The notes: a model not told the origin generated them from the sequence alone. A DNA stretch of 64,000 nucleotides from Thorsellia anophelis DSM 18579 (GCF_900111395.1 NZ_FOHV01000002.1:123675-187674); one strand, 5' to 3'. Shown: positions 7,980 through 18,904, numbered from the stretch's first letter. Numbers and translations: made by a program.

Positions 7980-9941
7980 ATGAGACAAGGTCCATTTAGT
8001 TCGGTCAAATCTAAGATATTAGTTGGTTTTTCACTTATTATCGCAATGATATTTGTAGTGGCAATTACCAGCATTTTAAGAGTAAATTCAATAGCTGATT
8101 CATTGTTATATGTTGATAGTTTTAATAGCGTAAAACAGCGCCATGCAATTAATTTCCGTGGAAGTGTCCATGATAGAGCTATTGCAGCAAGGGATATCAT
8201 ATTAGTTGAAACTTCAAGCGAAGTACCACAGGTAGTTGATACTATCAATAAGCTCGCAAAAGATTATGCAGATGCGCATGTTGCATTAAATAATTTGCTT
8301 AAGGAAAGAGCCGATGAAGTCCAGCCTATAGAACTTGAAATTTTAAAAAGAATTGATGATATCGAAAAGCAGACACTTCCTTTAATTGATGAAGTAATTA
8401 AACACCGACTTGATAAAAACTATGCTAGAGCCGAAATAGTAATGATGGAAAAGGCTAGGCCTTTATTTGTTGAATGGCTAAAAGTGATAAATGAATTTAT
8501 TGATTTACAAGAAAAATCTAGCGTTGCTGAAACACAAAAAGCACTTGCAACAGCAGAAAGTTTCCAAGCAGCAATGTTATTGTTACTTGCTATTGCAACT
8601 GTCATAGGATTGAGTTCTGCGTTTATAGTTGCCAGAGTAATCACTCGTTCACTTGGTGACGAGCCTGGTCATGTTAGTAGTATTGCCAATGATATTGCAT
8701 CTGGTAATCTTGCTATCAGTATCGATTCGAATTCAGCGGATCCTGATTCAGTTATTGTTGCGATTGCAAATATGCGTGATGGGCTGAGTAATATGATTTC
8801 TAATGTTAGAGATAGCTCTGAACATATTGAGCAAGCAGCTGACTTAATTGATAAATCAAATGTATCTTTATCTGTTAGGACAGATCAGCAAGCATCTTCT
8901 TTATCTCAGATTGCAGATTCAATGACGCACTTGACAAATATTGTACAACTCAATACTCAAAGTGCTCGCCAAGCTACGGAAAAAGCAGAATCTGCTTCAT
9001 CAGTAGCAGTTAAAGGGGGCGCGGTTATCAGTGAGATGGTAACTACAATGGCTTCAATTAATGAGTCGTCTCGTAAAGTGGCCGATATTACAAGTGTCAT
9101 TGATGGTATTGCGTTCCAAACTAATATTCTTGCATTAAATGCTGCAGTGGAAGCTGCGAGGGCAGGTGAGCATGGACGAGGGTTTGCTGTAGTTGCAACT
9201 GAAGTACGTAATCTTGCTCAGCGTTCAGCAACTGCTGCAAAAGAAATTGAAGGCTTAATTGCTGATTCTGTACAACGTGTTAATAGTGGTAATCAGCTTG
9301 CTGCTCAAGCAGGTACTTCAATAAGTGATATTGTTGATAGTGTTCATGAAGTGACACAGATTATTTCTCAAATTACTGCGTCTAGTGAAGAACAAAGCTC
9401 AGGTATACATCAAGTTGGGGCACTTATCCAGCAAATGGATGATATCACGCATCTTAATTTATCCATGGTAAGAGAGGCAAATGATGCAACTCATACGATG
9501 AAACAGCAAATTGTTGAATTAAGTAAGTTAGTTGCAGCTTTTAAAATGTTTGATAGTGAAGCTTACAAACGTAGCCATAATGCTCATGTACAGATTTCTA
9601 CTACTGATATCACCTATAGTCCAAATGCTCGCATAGAAAGTAAAAAGAGTCATTCAAATACCAAGTCATTACCTAAAGTGACTACTAATAATTCGATTGA
9701 TAATACCCCTATCGCGCGTAAAGAGCCAGCTAAGACAGCTACACCTAGCCATAGTGAGAAAGGTAGTAAACTAGATAAAGTTGGAACTGCAACTAGGCAT
9801 GAAGCAGATACGAAGAAAGATGAATTAAAAAGACCTAAAGTCTATAATTTAGGTGGGCAAGAAGTCAAATCGCCAACTGGTGCACCTAACAAGAAACAAG
9901 AGAATATTGTGAGTGATCATGAAGATTGGGAAGAGTTTTAA
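7980..9941 (+). CDS. Methyl-accepting chemotaxis protein
   Basis: Membrane receptor of 653 aa that would signal to CheA/CheW. TM1 is at about residues 13-33, a periplasmic four-helix-type sensor follows, TM2 is at about 197-219, then come HAMP and the long cytoplasmic hairpin. The hairpin tip [20 protein letters not shown] lies near residues 378-397. The last five residues DWEEF resemble the NWETF tether used by CheR and CheB. ATG 7980 is chosen because AGGAG (7964-7968) is correctly spaced for it, while a GTG at 7968 overlaps that site. A Lys/Ser/Thr-rich linker of about 110 residues precedes the tether. The ligand is unknown, and no che or flagellar gene is in the window. Confidence 0.93.
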   Translation: MRQGPFSSVKSKILVGFSLIIAMIFVVAITSILRVNSIADSLLYVDSFNSVKQRHAINFRGSVHDRAIAARDIILVETSSEVPQVVDTINKLAKDYADAHVALNNLLKERADEVQPIELEILKRIDDIEKQTLPLIDEVIKHRLDKNYARAEIVMMEKARPLFVEWLKVINEFIDLQEKSSVAETQKALATAESFQAAMLLLLAIATVIGLSSAFIVARVITRSLGDEPGHVSSIANDIASGNLAISIDSNSADPDSVIVAIANMRDGLSNMISNVRDSSEHIEQAADLIDKSNVSLSVRTDQQASSLSQIADSMTHLTNIVQLNTQSARQATEKAESASSVAVKGGAVISEMVTTMASINESSRKVADITSVIDGIAFQTNILALNAAVEAARAGEHGRGFAVVATEVRNLAQRSATAAKEIEGLIADSVQRVNSGNQLAAQAGTSISDIVDSVHEVTQIISQITASSEEQSSGIHQVGALIQQMDDITHLNLSMVREANDATHTMKQQIVELSKLVAAFKMFDSEAYKRSHNAHVQISTTDITYSPNARIESKKSHSNTKSLPKVTTNNSIDNTPIARKEPAKTATPSHSEKGSKLDKVGTATRHEADTKKDELKRPKVYNLGGQEVKSPTGAPNKKQENIVSDHEDWEEF

Positions 9942-9969
9942 ATATCCGTTAATTATTCTCTTTTAACAT

Positions 9970-10008
9970 AGCAATAAAAAGGCCTGCATAGCAGGCCTTT
10001 TTATTGCT
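9970..10008. terminator. Bidirectional terminator between the chemoreceptor and glnA
   Basis: A perfect 18-bp stem (arms 9970-9987 and 9991-10008) with a 3-nt loop. The GC core is GGCCTGC/GCAGGCC, with A-runs on one side and T-runs on the other, so it can end transcription from both convergent genes. Confidence 0.93.
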
Positions 10009-10025
10009 TTAGTGAATGGTGTATA

Positions 10026-11432
10026 TTAAATGCTATAGTACATCTCAAACTCAACGGGATGTGGAACCATTCTTAACCGTTCAACTTCTTTATTTTTAAG
10101 GGCAATATAGGCATCAAGCATATCCTTGCTAAACACTCCACCACGAGTTAAAAACTCATTATCAGTTGCAAGCGCATTGAGCGCTTCTTCAAGAGAAAAT
10201 GCAACACTCGGAATCCCTTTTAATTCTTCTGGAGGTAAATCATAGAGATTTTTGTCCATAGCATCACCAGGGTGAATTTTGTTTGTAATGCCATCTAAAC
10301 CAGCCATAAGAAGAGCAGAAAAGGCTAAATAAGGATTTGCAGCAGGGTCTGGGAATCGGACTTCAATTCGTCTCGCTTTGGGATTAGAAACCACAGGAAT
10401 ACGTATTGATGCTGAACGATTTCTTGCTGAGTAGGCTAATAAAACAGGAGCTTCATAACCAGGTACTAGTCTTTTATAAGAATTTGTACTTGGATTAGTT
10501 ATGGCATTTAAAGCTTTAGCATGCTTGATAATCCCCCCAATGAAATAAATTGCAGTTTCAGATAACCCTCCATATTTATCACCACTAAAAAGGTTGACAC
10601 CATTTTTTGCAAGTGACATATGGCAATGCATCCCAGAGCCGTTATCACCACAAATCGGCTTAGGCATAAACGTAGCAGTTTTATTGAACTGATAAGCAAC
10701 ATTCTGCACTACATATTTATAAATTTGGGTTTCATCTGCTTTAAGTGTGAGGGTGTTAAAACGTGTTGCAAGTTCATTTTGGCCAGTGGCGACTTCATGG
10801 TGATGCGCTTCGACGACTAACCCCATTTGTTCCATTACTAAACTCATTTCAGCCCTAATATCGTGAGAAGGATCAATAGGGGTTAATGGGGCATACCCGC
10901 CGTGAGGAGCTGGGCGGTGCGCTTTATTCCCACCTTCTATTTGTTTACCATTATTCCAATATCCTTCGTTATCATCAAGAAATACATGGCTACCTTGTGG
11001 ACCACTACCGAATCTAACATCATCGAATAGGAAAAACTCTGGTTCAGGACCTACAAGGACTGTATCTGCAATGCCAGTTGAACGAAGATAAGCTTCCGCT
11101 CTTTTAGCGAGTGAGCGTGGACAGCGATTATAGCCTTGCAAGGTACCTGGTTCTACAACATCACAGCGGATAATGAGCATAGAAACTGCTGAGAATGGGT
11201 CTAAAACGGCACTTGAAGTATCAGGCATGAGTACCATGTCTGATTCTTGGATAGATTTCCAACCGGCTATGGAAGAGGCATCGAACATTTTTCCTTCTTC
11301 AAAAAAATCTTCATCAATTTGATGCGCAGGGACGGTCATGTGCTGATCTTGCCCTTTGGTGTCTGTAAAACGTAGATCAACAAATTTAACATCTTGTTCC
11401 TGCAACATAGTGATGATGTTGTCGCCAGTCAT
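10026..11432 (-). CDS. glnA: Glutamine synthetase, type I
   Basis: Makes glutamine from glutamate, ammonia and ATP as a cytoplasmic dodecamer. Length 468 aa as in E. coli. The catalytic [10 protein letters not shown] segment, [13 protein letters not shown] and the ATP/glutamate loop [10 protein letters not shown] are intact. Tyr397 in [10 protein letters not shown] is the adenylylation site, so activity is probably tuned by GlnE and PII. AGAGGT lies before the ATG. No glnL or glnG follows, and no clear sigma-54 promoter (TGGCAC-N5-TTGCA) is visible upstream. Nitrogen control at this locus is therefore uncertain. Confidence 0.97.
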   Translation of the reverse strand: MTGDNIITMLQEQDVKFVDLRFTDTKGQDQHMTVPAHQIDEDFFEEGKMFDASSIAGWKSIQESDMVLMPDTSSAVLDPFSAVSMLIIRCDVVEPGTLQGYNRCPRSLAKRAEAYLRSTGIADTVLVGPEPEFFLFDDVRFGSGPQGSHVFLDDNEGYWNNGKQIEGGNKAHRPAPHGGYAPLTPIDPSHDIRAEMSLVMEQMGLVVEAHHHEVATGQNELATRFNTLTLKADETQIYKYVVQNVAYQFNKTATFMPKPICGDNGSGMHCHMSLAKNGVNLFSGDKYGGLSETAIYFIGGIIKHAKALNAITNPSTNSYKRLVPGYEAPVLLAYSARNRSASIRIPVVSNPKARRIEVRFPDPAANPYLAFSALLMAGLDGITNKIHPGDAMDKNLYDLPPEELKGIPSVAFSLEEALNALATDNEFLTRGGVFSKDMLDAYIALKNKEVERLRMVPHPVEFEMYYSI

Positions 11433-11895
11433 AAAAAAATACCTCTTTTATTGAGTGAAATAGGTGAGTGAAATCGTTAATAATCTGATATGAGATAGAA
11501 TCAGCTATGTAATAATAAACAAAGAATGCGTTGATGGAAAGCATCGAATTTTTAGTTTACATTTTTTAGTAATTAATTTGCAGAAAAAAGTATCAAAAGA
11601 GAGTAATTTATCTCTAAAAAAACAATGGAAATACTATTTGGAAATTGGATATTTGAGTTTAAAAATGCCATATAATGATATTTAAGTGTAAAAAAAGGAC
11701 TTTGCCTGAAAAAAATCATTTTTTAATTGTTTGAATTATAAAGGGTTTACAGGTTTTGACATATTCGTTAATTTCTTTTGTTTATTGATCTGTGAATTCC
11801 ATGTAAAATATGTTGTTATTTTTATATAAACCCTGCTCAATTCTTAATCAAAAAAAATTGTTATAGGAAATGAGAGTTAACTGAGAGACTTAATT
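11433..11895. other. Divergent glnA/typA intergenic region
   Basis: 463 bp of very AT-rich sequence holding the promoters of both genes. On the typA side TATAAT (11671-11676) and TTGACA (11756-11761) are visible, but neither has a well-placed partner element. No NtrC-type site and no open frame of note were seen. Confidence 0.4.
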
Positions 11896-13722
11896 GTGAT
11901 TGAAAAACTACGTAATATCGCCATCATCGCCCACGTTGATCATGGAAAAACCACTATCGTTGATAAATTATTAAAAAAATCAGGTACATTAGCTGCCGAT
12001 AGACAAAATGATTCAACCGAGCGGGTCATGGACTCTAATGACTTAGAAAAAGAGCGCGGTATTACAATCTTAGCTAAGAATACAGCAATTAATTGGAATG
12101 GCTATCATATCAATATCGTTGATACTCCAGGACATGCTGATTTTGGTGGAGAAGTTGAACGCGTAATGTCAATGGTGGACTCTGTTTTATTGATTGTTGA
12201 TGCAATGGATGGTCCAATGCCACAAACACGTTTTGTGACACAAAAAGCATTTGCCCATGGTTTAAAGCCAATTGTGGTTGTAAATAAAGTTGATAGACCA
12301 GGTGCGCGTCCTGACTGGGTTGTAGATCAAGTCTTTGATCTTTTCGATAATCTAGGCGCCACTGATGAGCAATTAGATTTCCCAATTATTTATGCATCTG
12401 CGTTATTAGGAATTGCAGGTAAAGATCATACTGATATGTCAGATAACTTAGATCCGTTATTTGAAGCAATCATCGAGCACGTTGAGCATCCACAAGTTGA
12501 TTCAGATGGTGCCTTCCAGATGCAAATTTCTCAATTAGATTATAATAATTATGTTGGTGTTATTGGTATTGGCCGTATTAAACGTGGATCAGTTAAGCCG
12601 AACCAACAAGTGACTATTATTGATAGTGAAGGTAAAACACGTAATGGTAAAGTAGGCCAAGTGTTAACTCACATTGGTTTGCAGCGTGTTGAAGCTGAAA
12701 TAGCTCATGCAGGTGATATTATTGCTATCACAGGATTAGGTGAATTAAATATTTCCGATACTATTTGCGCTGCAGGTGAAGTTGAAGCATTACCACCGTT
12801 AACGGTTGATGAACCAACCATTAGCATGTCATTTGGTGTGAATACTTCACCTTTCTGTGGTAAAGAAGGTAAATTTGTCACTTCACGTCAAATTCGTGAT
12901 CGTCTACAAAAAGAATTAGTGCACAATGTTGCTCTACGAGTTGAAGACACAGAAGATCCAGATACGTTCTTAGTGTCAGGTCGTGGTGAGCTACATTTAT
13001 CCGTCTTAATAGAAAATATGCGTCGTGAAGGCTTTGAATTAGCAGTATCGCGTCCTAAAGTTATTATCCGTGAAGAAAATGGCAAAAAAGAAGAACCATT
13101 TGAACAAGTAACAATTGATGTTGAAGAACAGCACCAAGGTTCTATCATGGAAGCGATGGGATACCGTAAAGGTGAGCTTAAGAATATGATTCCAGATGGT
13201 AAAGGTCGCGTACGTTTAGATTACGTGATTCCAAGCCGCGGGTTGATAGGATTTAGAACTGAATTTTTGACAATGACCTCAGGTACTGGGTTAATTTATT
13301 CGACGTTCAGTCATTATGACGACTTTAAAGGTGGAGAAATTGGTCAACGTCAAAACGGCGTGTTGATTTCTAATGGACAAGGTAAAGCACTAGCATTTGC
13401 ATTATTTGGTTTACAGGAAAGAGGTCGTTTGTTCATTGGACATGGTGCAGAAGTTTATGAGGGTCAAGTTATTGGTATTCATACACGTTCAAATGATCTG
13501 ACAGTTAACTGTTTAACGGGTAAGAAATTAACTAATATGCGTGCCTCTGGTACTGATGAAGCGATTGTACTTGTTCCACCAATCAAAATGTCATTAGAAC
13601 AAGCTTTAGAATTTATCGACGATGATGAGTTAGTAGAAATTACTCCTCAATCAATCCGTATTCGCAAACGTCATTTAACTGAAAATGATCGTAAACGTGC
13701 GAGCCGCTCATCTAAAGACTAA
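11896..13722 (+). CDS. typA: TypA/BipA ribosome-associated GTPase
   Basis: Translational GTPase of 608 aa that binds the ribosome and is needed for growth at low temperature and for late large-subunit assembly in enterobacteria. G1 AHVDHGKTT (residues 12-20), G2/switch RGITI, G3 [14 protein letters not shown] and G4 NKVD are present, followed by the EF-G-like domain and the BipA C-terminal domain. The start is GTG (TTAATTGTGATTGAAAAA), which gives the family N terminus [20 protein letters not shown]. It is followed by its own terminator and is probably monocistronic. Confidence 0.97.
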   Translation: MIEKLRNIAIIAHVDHGKTTIVDKLLKKSGTLAADRQNDSTERVMDSNDLEKERGITILAKNTAINWNGYHINIVDTPGHADFGGEVERVMSMVDSVLLIVDAMDGPMPQTRFVTQKAFAHGLKPIVVVNKVDRPGARPDWVVDQVFDLFDNLGATDEQLDFPIIYASALLGIAGKDHTDMSDNLDPLFEAIIEHVEHPQVDSDGAFQMQISQLDYNNYVGVIGIGRIKRGSVKPNQQVTIIDSEGKTRNGKVGQVLTHIGLQRVEAEIAHAGDIIAITGLGELNISDTICAAGEVEALPPLTVDEPTISMSFGVNTSPFCGKEGKFVTSRQIRDRLQKELVHNVALRVEDTEDPDTFLVSGRGELHLSVLIENMRREGFELAVSRPKVIIREENGKKEEPFEQVTIDVEEQHQGSIMEAMGYRKGELKNMIPDGKGRVRLDYVIPSRGLIGFRTEFLTMTSGTGLIYSTFSHYDDFKGGEIGQRQNGVLISNGQGKALAFALFGLQERGRLFIGHGAEVYEGQVIGIHTRSNDLTVNCLTGKKLTNMRASGTDEAIVLVPPIKMSLEQALEFIDDDELVEITPQSIRIRKRHLTENDRKRASRSSKD

Positions 13723-13746
13723 TTATTGAAAGTAATTAATAGTTTA

Positions 13747-13779
13747 AGAGACTGCAACTATTATTTAGTTGCAGTCTCT
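13747..13779 (+). terminator. typA terminator
   Basis: Perfect 13-bp stem AGAGACTGCAACT (13747-13759) and AGTTGCAGTCTCT (13767-13779) with a 7-nt loop, 25 bp after the stop. The T-run that follows is broken by A residues, so termination may be partial. Confidence 0.75.
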
Positions 13780-14068
13780 AAATTTAATAATTTTATTTTT
13801 CAATAGTTTATATCTTAAGATATAGTTTTAGGCTCGTTCTTGCTCTAAAATAAATCAAACTTTTCTTACTTTATTTTATTAAAATAAACCCTCTATTCAA
13901 TGAAAAAAAATCAACAAAAAAGTAGCTAAAGAAATTCAACTTATTTTTAAAACTGCCGATCAAATTAATAATGTGATTTTTTAAAGTAAACATTTCATTA
14001 ATAAATGTGTATAATAATTAAATTACACGGATAGTTTAATTTTATAGAATAAAAAGTAAGAGGTGTCT
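13780..14068. promoter_or_regulatory. Promoter region of the autotransporter gene
   Basis: AT-rich leader. TATAAT (14010-14015) has TAAACA (13987-13992) at 17 bp and lies about 55 bp before the start codon. GTGTA and TACAC frame the -10 as an inverted repeat (14007-14028), which could be a repressor site. Confidence 0.45.
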
Positions 14069-17000
14069 ATGAATAGGTTATACAGTGTTGTTTGGAATCA
14101 TTCGTTAAATTTATTTCAAGTAACTAGTGAACTAGTTCATAGCACTGTAACTAATAAGAAGTCTACAAATAAAAAAAAATCAACCTCATTTTTAACTAAA
14201 AAGTTAAGAATCACGTTATTATTTCAATCAATTATTATATCGACTTCTGCAAATGCTATTGATTTGGGACTAACCGCGAGTTTAGCTGATGTTATCGCTC
14301 AAATTAATGCAATAAATGCACAAATTGTAAATTTAAGTACTCAAATCACACAAACTAATACTAATTTAGTTACTACAAATAATAGCTTAACGACGCTAAG
14401 TACTACAGTAGGCGGGTTGTCTACTACAACTGCGAAATTAACGACAGATTTAGCTAATACTAATGCAAATATTACTACTACTAATACAAATCTAGGTAAT
14501 TTAACAGGTACAGTGACAGGACTGAACAATACAGTTACTGGTTTAAATACTACAGTAGGTGGATTATCAACCACAACAGCTACACTAACAACAGATCTTG
14601 CATCAACAAACGCTAATTTAGCTTCAACCAATACTAATTTAACTAATTTGACGGGTACAGTAACTGGACTGAATAATATTGTAACGGGTTTAGATACTAG
14701 TGTGGGTGGACTATCAACAACCACTGCTACACTAGCAACAGATCTTGCAACAACAAACGCTAATTTAGCGACAACCAATACAAATTTAACTAATTTAACG
14801 GGTACAGTGACTGGACTAAATAATACTGTTACGGGCTTAAATACGACTGTAGATGGCTTATCAACAACAACTGCAACGTTAACCACAGATCTTGCGAACA
14901 CTAATGCCAATGTAGCGACAACAAATACAAATTTAAGTAATTTAGCAGAAGCTATGACGAGTTTGTCTGGTGTAAATACAAGTTTAATTACTGATCTAAC
15001 GAGCATTCAAGATAATTTAGCAATAATAAATACAAATGTTACAGGTTTGACAGATACAGTCAATGATCTGTCAAATTTGACAACAACATTAAATACAAAT
15101 CTTCAACTGACAGATGCCACTTTAGCAACAACAAATAACGAATTAGTGACAGTCAAGACTGATTTAAGTGGCTTAACAGGTACCGTGAATGGACTAAATA
15201 CTTCTTTTAACACAATTGATTCAAGCATCACAGGAATTAATGGTAATTTATCTGGTTTAACGTTAAGAACTAATGCATTAGAAGAGAGTATTTCGACTAC
15301 TGATGAATCACTCGCCTCGATTTTAGCGACAATGAATGATTTAAATAATGTGACGGGAGATTACAGTAGTTTAGTTTCGGCTATAGCTGGAATTAATTTA
15401 ACGACAACACAACTAAGTAATGATATTGCAGCGACTAATTCAGGCGTATCATTATTATCCGATAATGTAAGTGCTATCAGTGCTAATGTTGCTGTATTAG
15501 ATACTGCTAATGTTAATTTAAGTGCAGGATTAGTTCAAGCAAATGCAAATATCGTAGACACAAATCTTAGGGTCGATAATTTAGTAACGGAAGTAGGTTC
15601 TGTATCACAAGATTTATTAGGTATAACACCCGCCTTAGATGTTATAAACACAAGTATTGTGATAGACCCAATTAATAGTTCAATTGCTATTGGCATTGGT
15701 GATGGTATAACAGGACCTATCGCGACCGCTACAGGAGAGAGTTCATTAGCGATTGGTGGTAATGCACAGGCACTTGGCACAGGTGCTACTGCAATTGGAA
15801 CTGGGGCTATAGCTGCTGCTGTGAATACGTTAGCGTTGGGTGAAGGTGCTAATGCCCAAGGTGATTTTTCAACTGCAATAGGGACACGTTCAGAAGCATC
15901 CACTATGTTTTCGATTGCAATAGGTGAGGAAAGCAAGGCATTGGGAGAGGCAACTATTGCCTTAGGTTTAATGGCGAAAGCTAATGGTAATAATTCATTA
16001 GTTTTAGGAAATAATACACTAACGACATTAGAAGCTGTAAATTCTGTTGCAATTGGTGCAGGTTCAGTTGCTGATCGTCAAAATGTGATTTCATTTGGTG
16101 CAGGAACAAACGCTGCGTCACTAGCATTAGGTTTACCTGCAACTAGAATTTTAGCGAATGTGTCAGCAGGAACTCAGTTGACAGATGCAGTCAATGTACA
16201 GCAATTGCTTGAATATCAGACACATTATTTTAGTGTTAATCCTGTACCAGAAAAAGATCCTGCATTAATTCAATGTGGATTTCTCTCAGGACCTGATACA
16301 GATAATTATTGTAATACTGGTGCCACTGGTGATAATGCTACAGCAATTGGTATTAGTAGTACTGCATATGGACAAGACGCTTTAGCTATAGGTAATAGTT
16401 CAAGCGCATTTGGTGTGGCAAGTTTAGGAGTAGGTTTAAATAGTAAGGCGGAAGGAAATAATTCCGTTGCATTCGGTAATCAAGCACAGTCTTCAGGCGA
16501 AAATAGTATTGCAGTGGGTTATCAATCGAAAGCTCTTGGTGAGTATGCTGTTACACTAGGTGCGAATGCTACTATTGATAGCACTTCACAAAACTCAATC
16601 GCAATAGGTTTGAATGCACGAGCTAATCAAGGTTCAACTTCTGCAGTTGCAATTGGTAATGCAGCAACAGTAGAAAATGGGGTTGTAAATGGTGTTGCAC
16701 TAGGTTCAGGTTCAATAAGTACAGAAAATAATACAGTTTCATTTGGAAATGCAAATTTAAAACGCAGAATTATGTGGGTTGATAATGGCATTGAAAATTT
16801 TGATGCCGTTAATGTCTTACAGCTTTATGGTAGTAAAGATAATGCAATTTTAATGCAAAATAAGAATGTTAATTTATTCACTTTAGATCAAAGAGTGACT
16901 AGTTTGGAAGGTGGCAGTGGCGGATCCGGCGGTGGTACAGGTGGTGGAGCAGGGAGTAGCCCATTTTTTATAGCGAATACAAATAGTTCAAATGCAACTG

Positions 17001-17884
17001 CAACCGGGGCAAATAGTGTTGCAGCCGGTGGGGGTGCTTCTGCTAGTGGTAATAATGCAGTTGCTTTAGGTGAAGGTAGTGTAGCGAATCGAGATAATTC
17101 TGTTTCTATTGGTTCAGTAGGTAATGAACGACAAATTACTAATGTTGCCGCAGGTACTAATGCAACAGATGCCGTCAATAAAGGGCAGCTTGACACTTCT
17201 ATCGGTAATATAAAGAACGAATTTATTACAAGCTTACAAGACTGTAAAACAAGTGGTGATTGTAATGTGACTATTACCCAAGATAACCCATATGTTAAGG
17301 TAACTCCAAAATCAGGTTCACAAGATGCAAAAGCTATTGGAAGTGGATCGGTTTCGTTAGGTGGAAATTCTGAAGCATTAGCAGAGGGTTCGATTGCAAT
17401 AGGTGAAGGTTCAAAAGTTGCTAATAATGCAACAAATTCGGTTGCTATTGGACAAAATTCTGTTGCTGATCGTGCTAATACTTTTTCTGTTGGATCAAAA
17501 GGTAATGAAAGAATCATTGCGAATGTTGCTCGTGGTGTAGATAAATATGATGCCGTTAATTTAGAGCAATTTAATGAAGGCATTAATAATTTAAAATTTG
17601 ACACCGATTCAAAATTGAATGATTTAAGAAATGATCTTGAAAATAAAACAGATAAATTAGCTGCTGGAATTGCAAGTTCAATGGCAATGTCTGGAATTCC
17701 TCAAGCATTTGCTCCTGGAACTGGCTCATTTGGTATGGGTGTTGCTGGTTATGATGATAAAGGCGCAGTCGCTTTTGGAATATCAACGATTACAACTGAT
17801 GGACATTGGAGTACTAAAATACAAGGTAGTACTAATACAGAAGGTGAATTCGGTGGTTCATTTGGTGTCGGTTATCATTGGTAA
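14069..17884 (+). CDS. YadA-like trimeric autotransporter adhesin
   Basis: Type Vc surface adhesin of 1271 aa. The N terminus is an extended signal peptide region (MNRLYSVVWNHSLNLFQVTS), and the hydrophobic core ends near ANA at residue 62. Residues 75-480 are a Thr/Asn-rich coiled-coil stalk with three 49-residue repeats. Then come several YadA-head blocks of about 14-residue SxAIGxxAxA units, separated by neck motifs of the form DAVNxxQL. A Gly/Ser linker sits near residues 948-964. The last 75 residues are the YadA anchor barrel, ending in Tyr-His-Trp. ATG 14069 is chosen over GTG 14063 because AAGAGG lies 6 nt before it. Two Cys pairs in the passenger are unusual. The following gene is probably cotranscribed. 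Confidence 0.95.
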   Translation: MNRLYSVVWNHSLNLFQVTSELVHSTVTNKKSTNKKKSTSFLTKKLRITLLFQSIIISTSANAIDLGLTASLADVIAQINAINAQIVNLSTQITQTNTNLVTTNNSLTTLSTTVGGLSTTTAKLTTDLANTNANITTTNTNLGNLTGTVTGLNNTVTGLNTTVGGLSTTTATLTTDLASTNANLASTNTNLTNLTGTVTGLNNIVTGLDTSVGGLSTTTATLATDLATTNANLATTNTNLTNLTGTVTGLNNTVTGLNTTVDGLSTTTATLTTDLANTNANVATTNTNLSNLAEAMTSLSGVNTSLITDLTSIQDNLAIINTNVTGLTDTVNDLSNLTTTLNTNLQLTDATLATTNNELVTVKTDLSGLTGTVNGLNTSFNTIDSSITGINGNLSGLTLRTNALEESISTTDESLASILATMNDLNNVTGDYSSLVSAIAGINLTTTQLSNDIAATNSGVSLLSDNVSAISANVAVLDTANVNLSAGLVQANANIVDTNLRVDNLVTEVGSVSQDLLGITPALDVINTSIVIDPINSSIAIGIGDGITGPIATATGESSLAIGGNAQALGTGATAIGTGAIAAAVNTLALGEGANAQGDFSTAIGTRSEASTMFSIAIGEESKALGEATIALGLMAKANGNNSLVLGNNTLTTLEAVNSVAIGAGSVADRQNVISFGAGTNAASLALGLPATRILANVSAGTQLTDAVNVQQLLEYQTHYFSVNPVPEKDPALIQCGFLSGPDTDNYCNTGATGDNATAIGISSTAYGQDALAIGNSSSAFGVASLGVGLNSKAEGNNSVAFGNQAQSSGENSIAVGYQSKALGEYAVTLGANATIDSTSQNSIAIGLNARANQGSTSAVAIGNAATVENGVVNGVALGSGSISTENNTVSFGNANLKRRIMWVDNGIENFDAVNVLQLYGSKDNAILMQNKNVNLFTLDQRVTSLEGGSGGSGGGTGGGAGSSPFFIANTNSSNATATGANSVAAGGGASASGNNAVALGEGSVANRDNSVSIGSVGNERQITNVAAGTNATDAVNKGQLDTSIGNIKNEFITSLQDCKTSGDCNVTITQDNPYVKVTPKSGSQDAKAIGSGSVSLGGNSEALAEGSIAIGEGSKVANNATNSVAIGQNSVADRANTFSVGSKGNERIIANVARGVDKYDAVNLEQFNEGINNLKFDTDSKLNDLRNDLENKTDKLAAGIASSMAMSGIPQAFAPGTGSFGMGVAGYDDKGAVAFGISTITTDGHWSTKIQGSTNTEGEFGGSFGVGYHW
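14486..14926 (+). repeat. Three 147-bp tandem repeats in the autotransporter stalk
   Basis: Units begin at 14486, 14633 and 14780. A diverged fourth begins at 14927, and a partial copy precedes the first. Each encodes 49 residues with the pattern TNLTNLTGTVTGLNN..., that is exactly seven heptads, so a copy can be gained or lost without breaking the coiled-coil register. Confidence 0.85.
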
Positions 17885-17956
17885 ATACCTTAAGTGAGTT
17901 TATCATTTAAGTTTCGTTTAACGAATATATTTTTATAATAAATAAAAGGGCAAAAA

Positions 17957-18835
17957 ATGAAAAAGAAACTGAGTTTTATTTTTACAATCTTAATGGGTAT
18001 TTATTTGGCAACAAATGTATTCTCAGTTAATGCAGCATTAACACCAACATCAACTATATCTTATCCAACATACACATTAATAACTGATTCTATTTTTTCA
18101 TTAGTACCTAATGTTGGTAAAAAACGTGATGATAGTATGATGCAGTTATTGTGTCAGATTGCACGAGATGAAATTACGAAAGAATCAGCCAACAAGATTT
18201 TGACTGATAAAGGGTTTGATATTGAATTAATACCAGAAACAGGACATAACGTTTCACTTTGGATTAATAATGATAAAGCAGGCCAAAAAGCAGCATGCGC
18301 AGCCTATATTGCGACTTCATTATATCTTCCTCAAGATAATAAAGAGTTTTTAGTCAAACCTGATGACCCTAAATCAACCGATATTAATAAAGAGAAGTTC
18401 GCTGAAGTGATGAGAGTTAGATTTTCTATCGCGGATGCTAATGCAGAAATTTTTAGTCTGATTGCTAATAATTTAGATAAAAACCTGACAATTGAGGAAT
18501 ACCAAGCGCAAATTTCAAAGATGTTCACTGATCTAGCTCCTTTATTTTTGGATAGAATTAAAACTTTATATAGTGCTAAAGCTGGGGCTATGACATTAGT
18601 TGAAATTAACGGGGACGATTATCTAGTGATTGATGGTGAAGGCAGAAAATTAACCTTTAAACAAGGGCAAGTCGACTATTCAGTTCACGGGGTGAATTGG
18701 TTAGGGAATGGTAAGATTCTAGGTAAAGAATCTTTTGTGGATGTTTATTATTTTAGCCAAGACAATGCACCATCTGAACCTATTGCTACAGAAGAAGTAG
18801 AAGAAAAACCGGCTCCGAAAAAAGGCAAAAAATAA
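17957..18835 (+). CDS. Unrecognised exported protein cotranscribed with the adhesin
   Basis: Protein of 292 aa that I do not recognise. It has a signal peptide (MKKKLSFIFTILMGIYLATN, cleavage likely after VNA near residue 26) and no lipobox cysteine, so it should be periplasmic or outer-membrane associated. The mature part is mixed and soluble, with two Cys (in LLCQIARDE and AACAAYIA) that could form a disulfide, and a Lys/Glu/Pro tail ending in KKGKK. AAAAGG precedes the ATG. It lies 72 bp after the autotransporter with no terminator between, which suggests a role with the adhesin, such as a periplasmic helper. In Salmonella the adhesin SadA has a partner, SadB, but that is a lipoprotein and no similarity is evident. 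Confidence 0.8.
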   Translation: MKKKLSFIFTILMGIYLATNVFSVNAALTPTSTISYPTYTLITDSIFSLVPNVGKKRDDSMMQLLCQIARDEITKESANKILTDKGFDIELIPETGHNVSLWINNDKAGQKAACAAYIATSLYLPQDNKEFLVKPDDPKSTDINKEKFAEVMRVRFSIADANAEIFSLIANNLDKNLTIEEYQAQISKMFTDLAPLFLDRIKTLYSAKAGAMTLVEINGDDYLVIDGEGRKLTFKQGQVDYSVHGVNWLGNGKILGKESFVDVYYFSQDNAPSEPIATEEVEEKPAPKKGKK

Positions 18836-18861
18836 TTTTTCTAATCTATTCGAATCATTAT

Positions 18862-18904
18862 CACTAAGCTTGAACTATTTTTTGAATGAGTTTTAAGCTT
18901 AGTG
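18862..18904. terminator. Long hairpin after the adhesin operon
   Basis: CACTAAGCTT (18862-18871) and AAGCTTAGTG (18895-18904) form a perfect 10-bp stem, with an inner AACT/AGTT pair. No U-tract follows. It lies 26 bp after the upstream stop and between convergent genes, so it may be a weak terminator or a transcript-end protector. Confidence 0.45.

Noticed and set aside
14341-15006. Open frame of 221 codons on the minus strand within the adhesin
   Set aside because: It is the antisense of the repeated Thr/Asn codons of the stalk, has a low-complexity Val/Ala/Lys composition and no ribosome-binding site.
16888-17604. Open frame of 238 codons antisense to the adhesin head
   Set aside because: Pro/Ala-rich shadow of the Gly/Ala head repeats, with no start signals.
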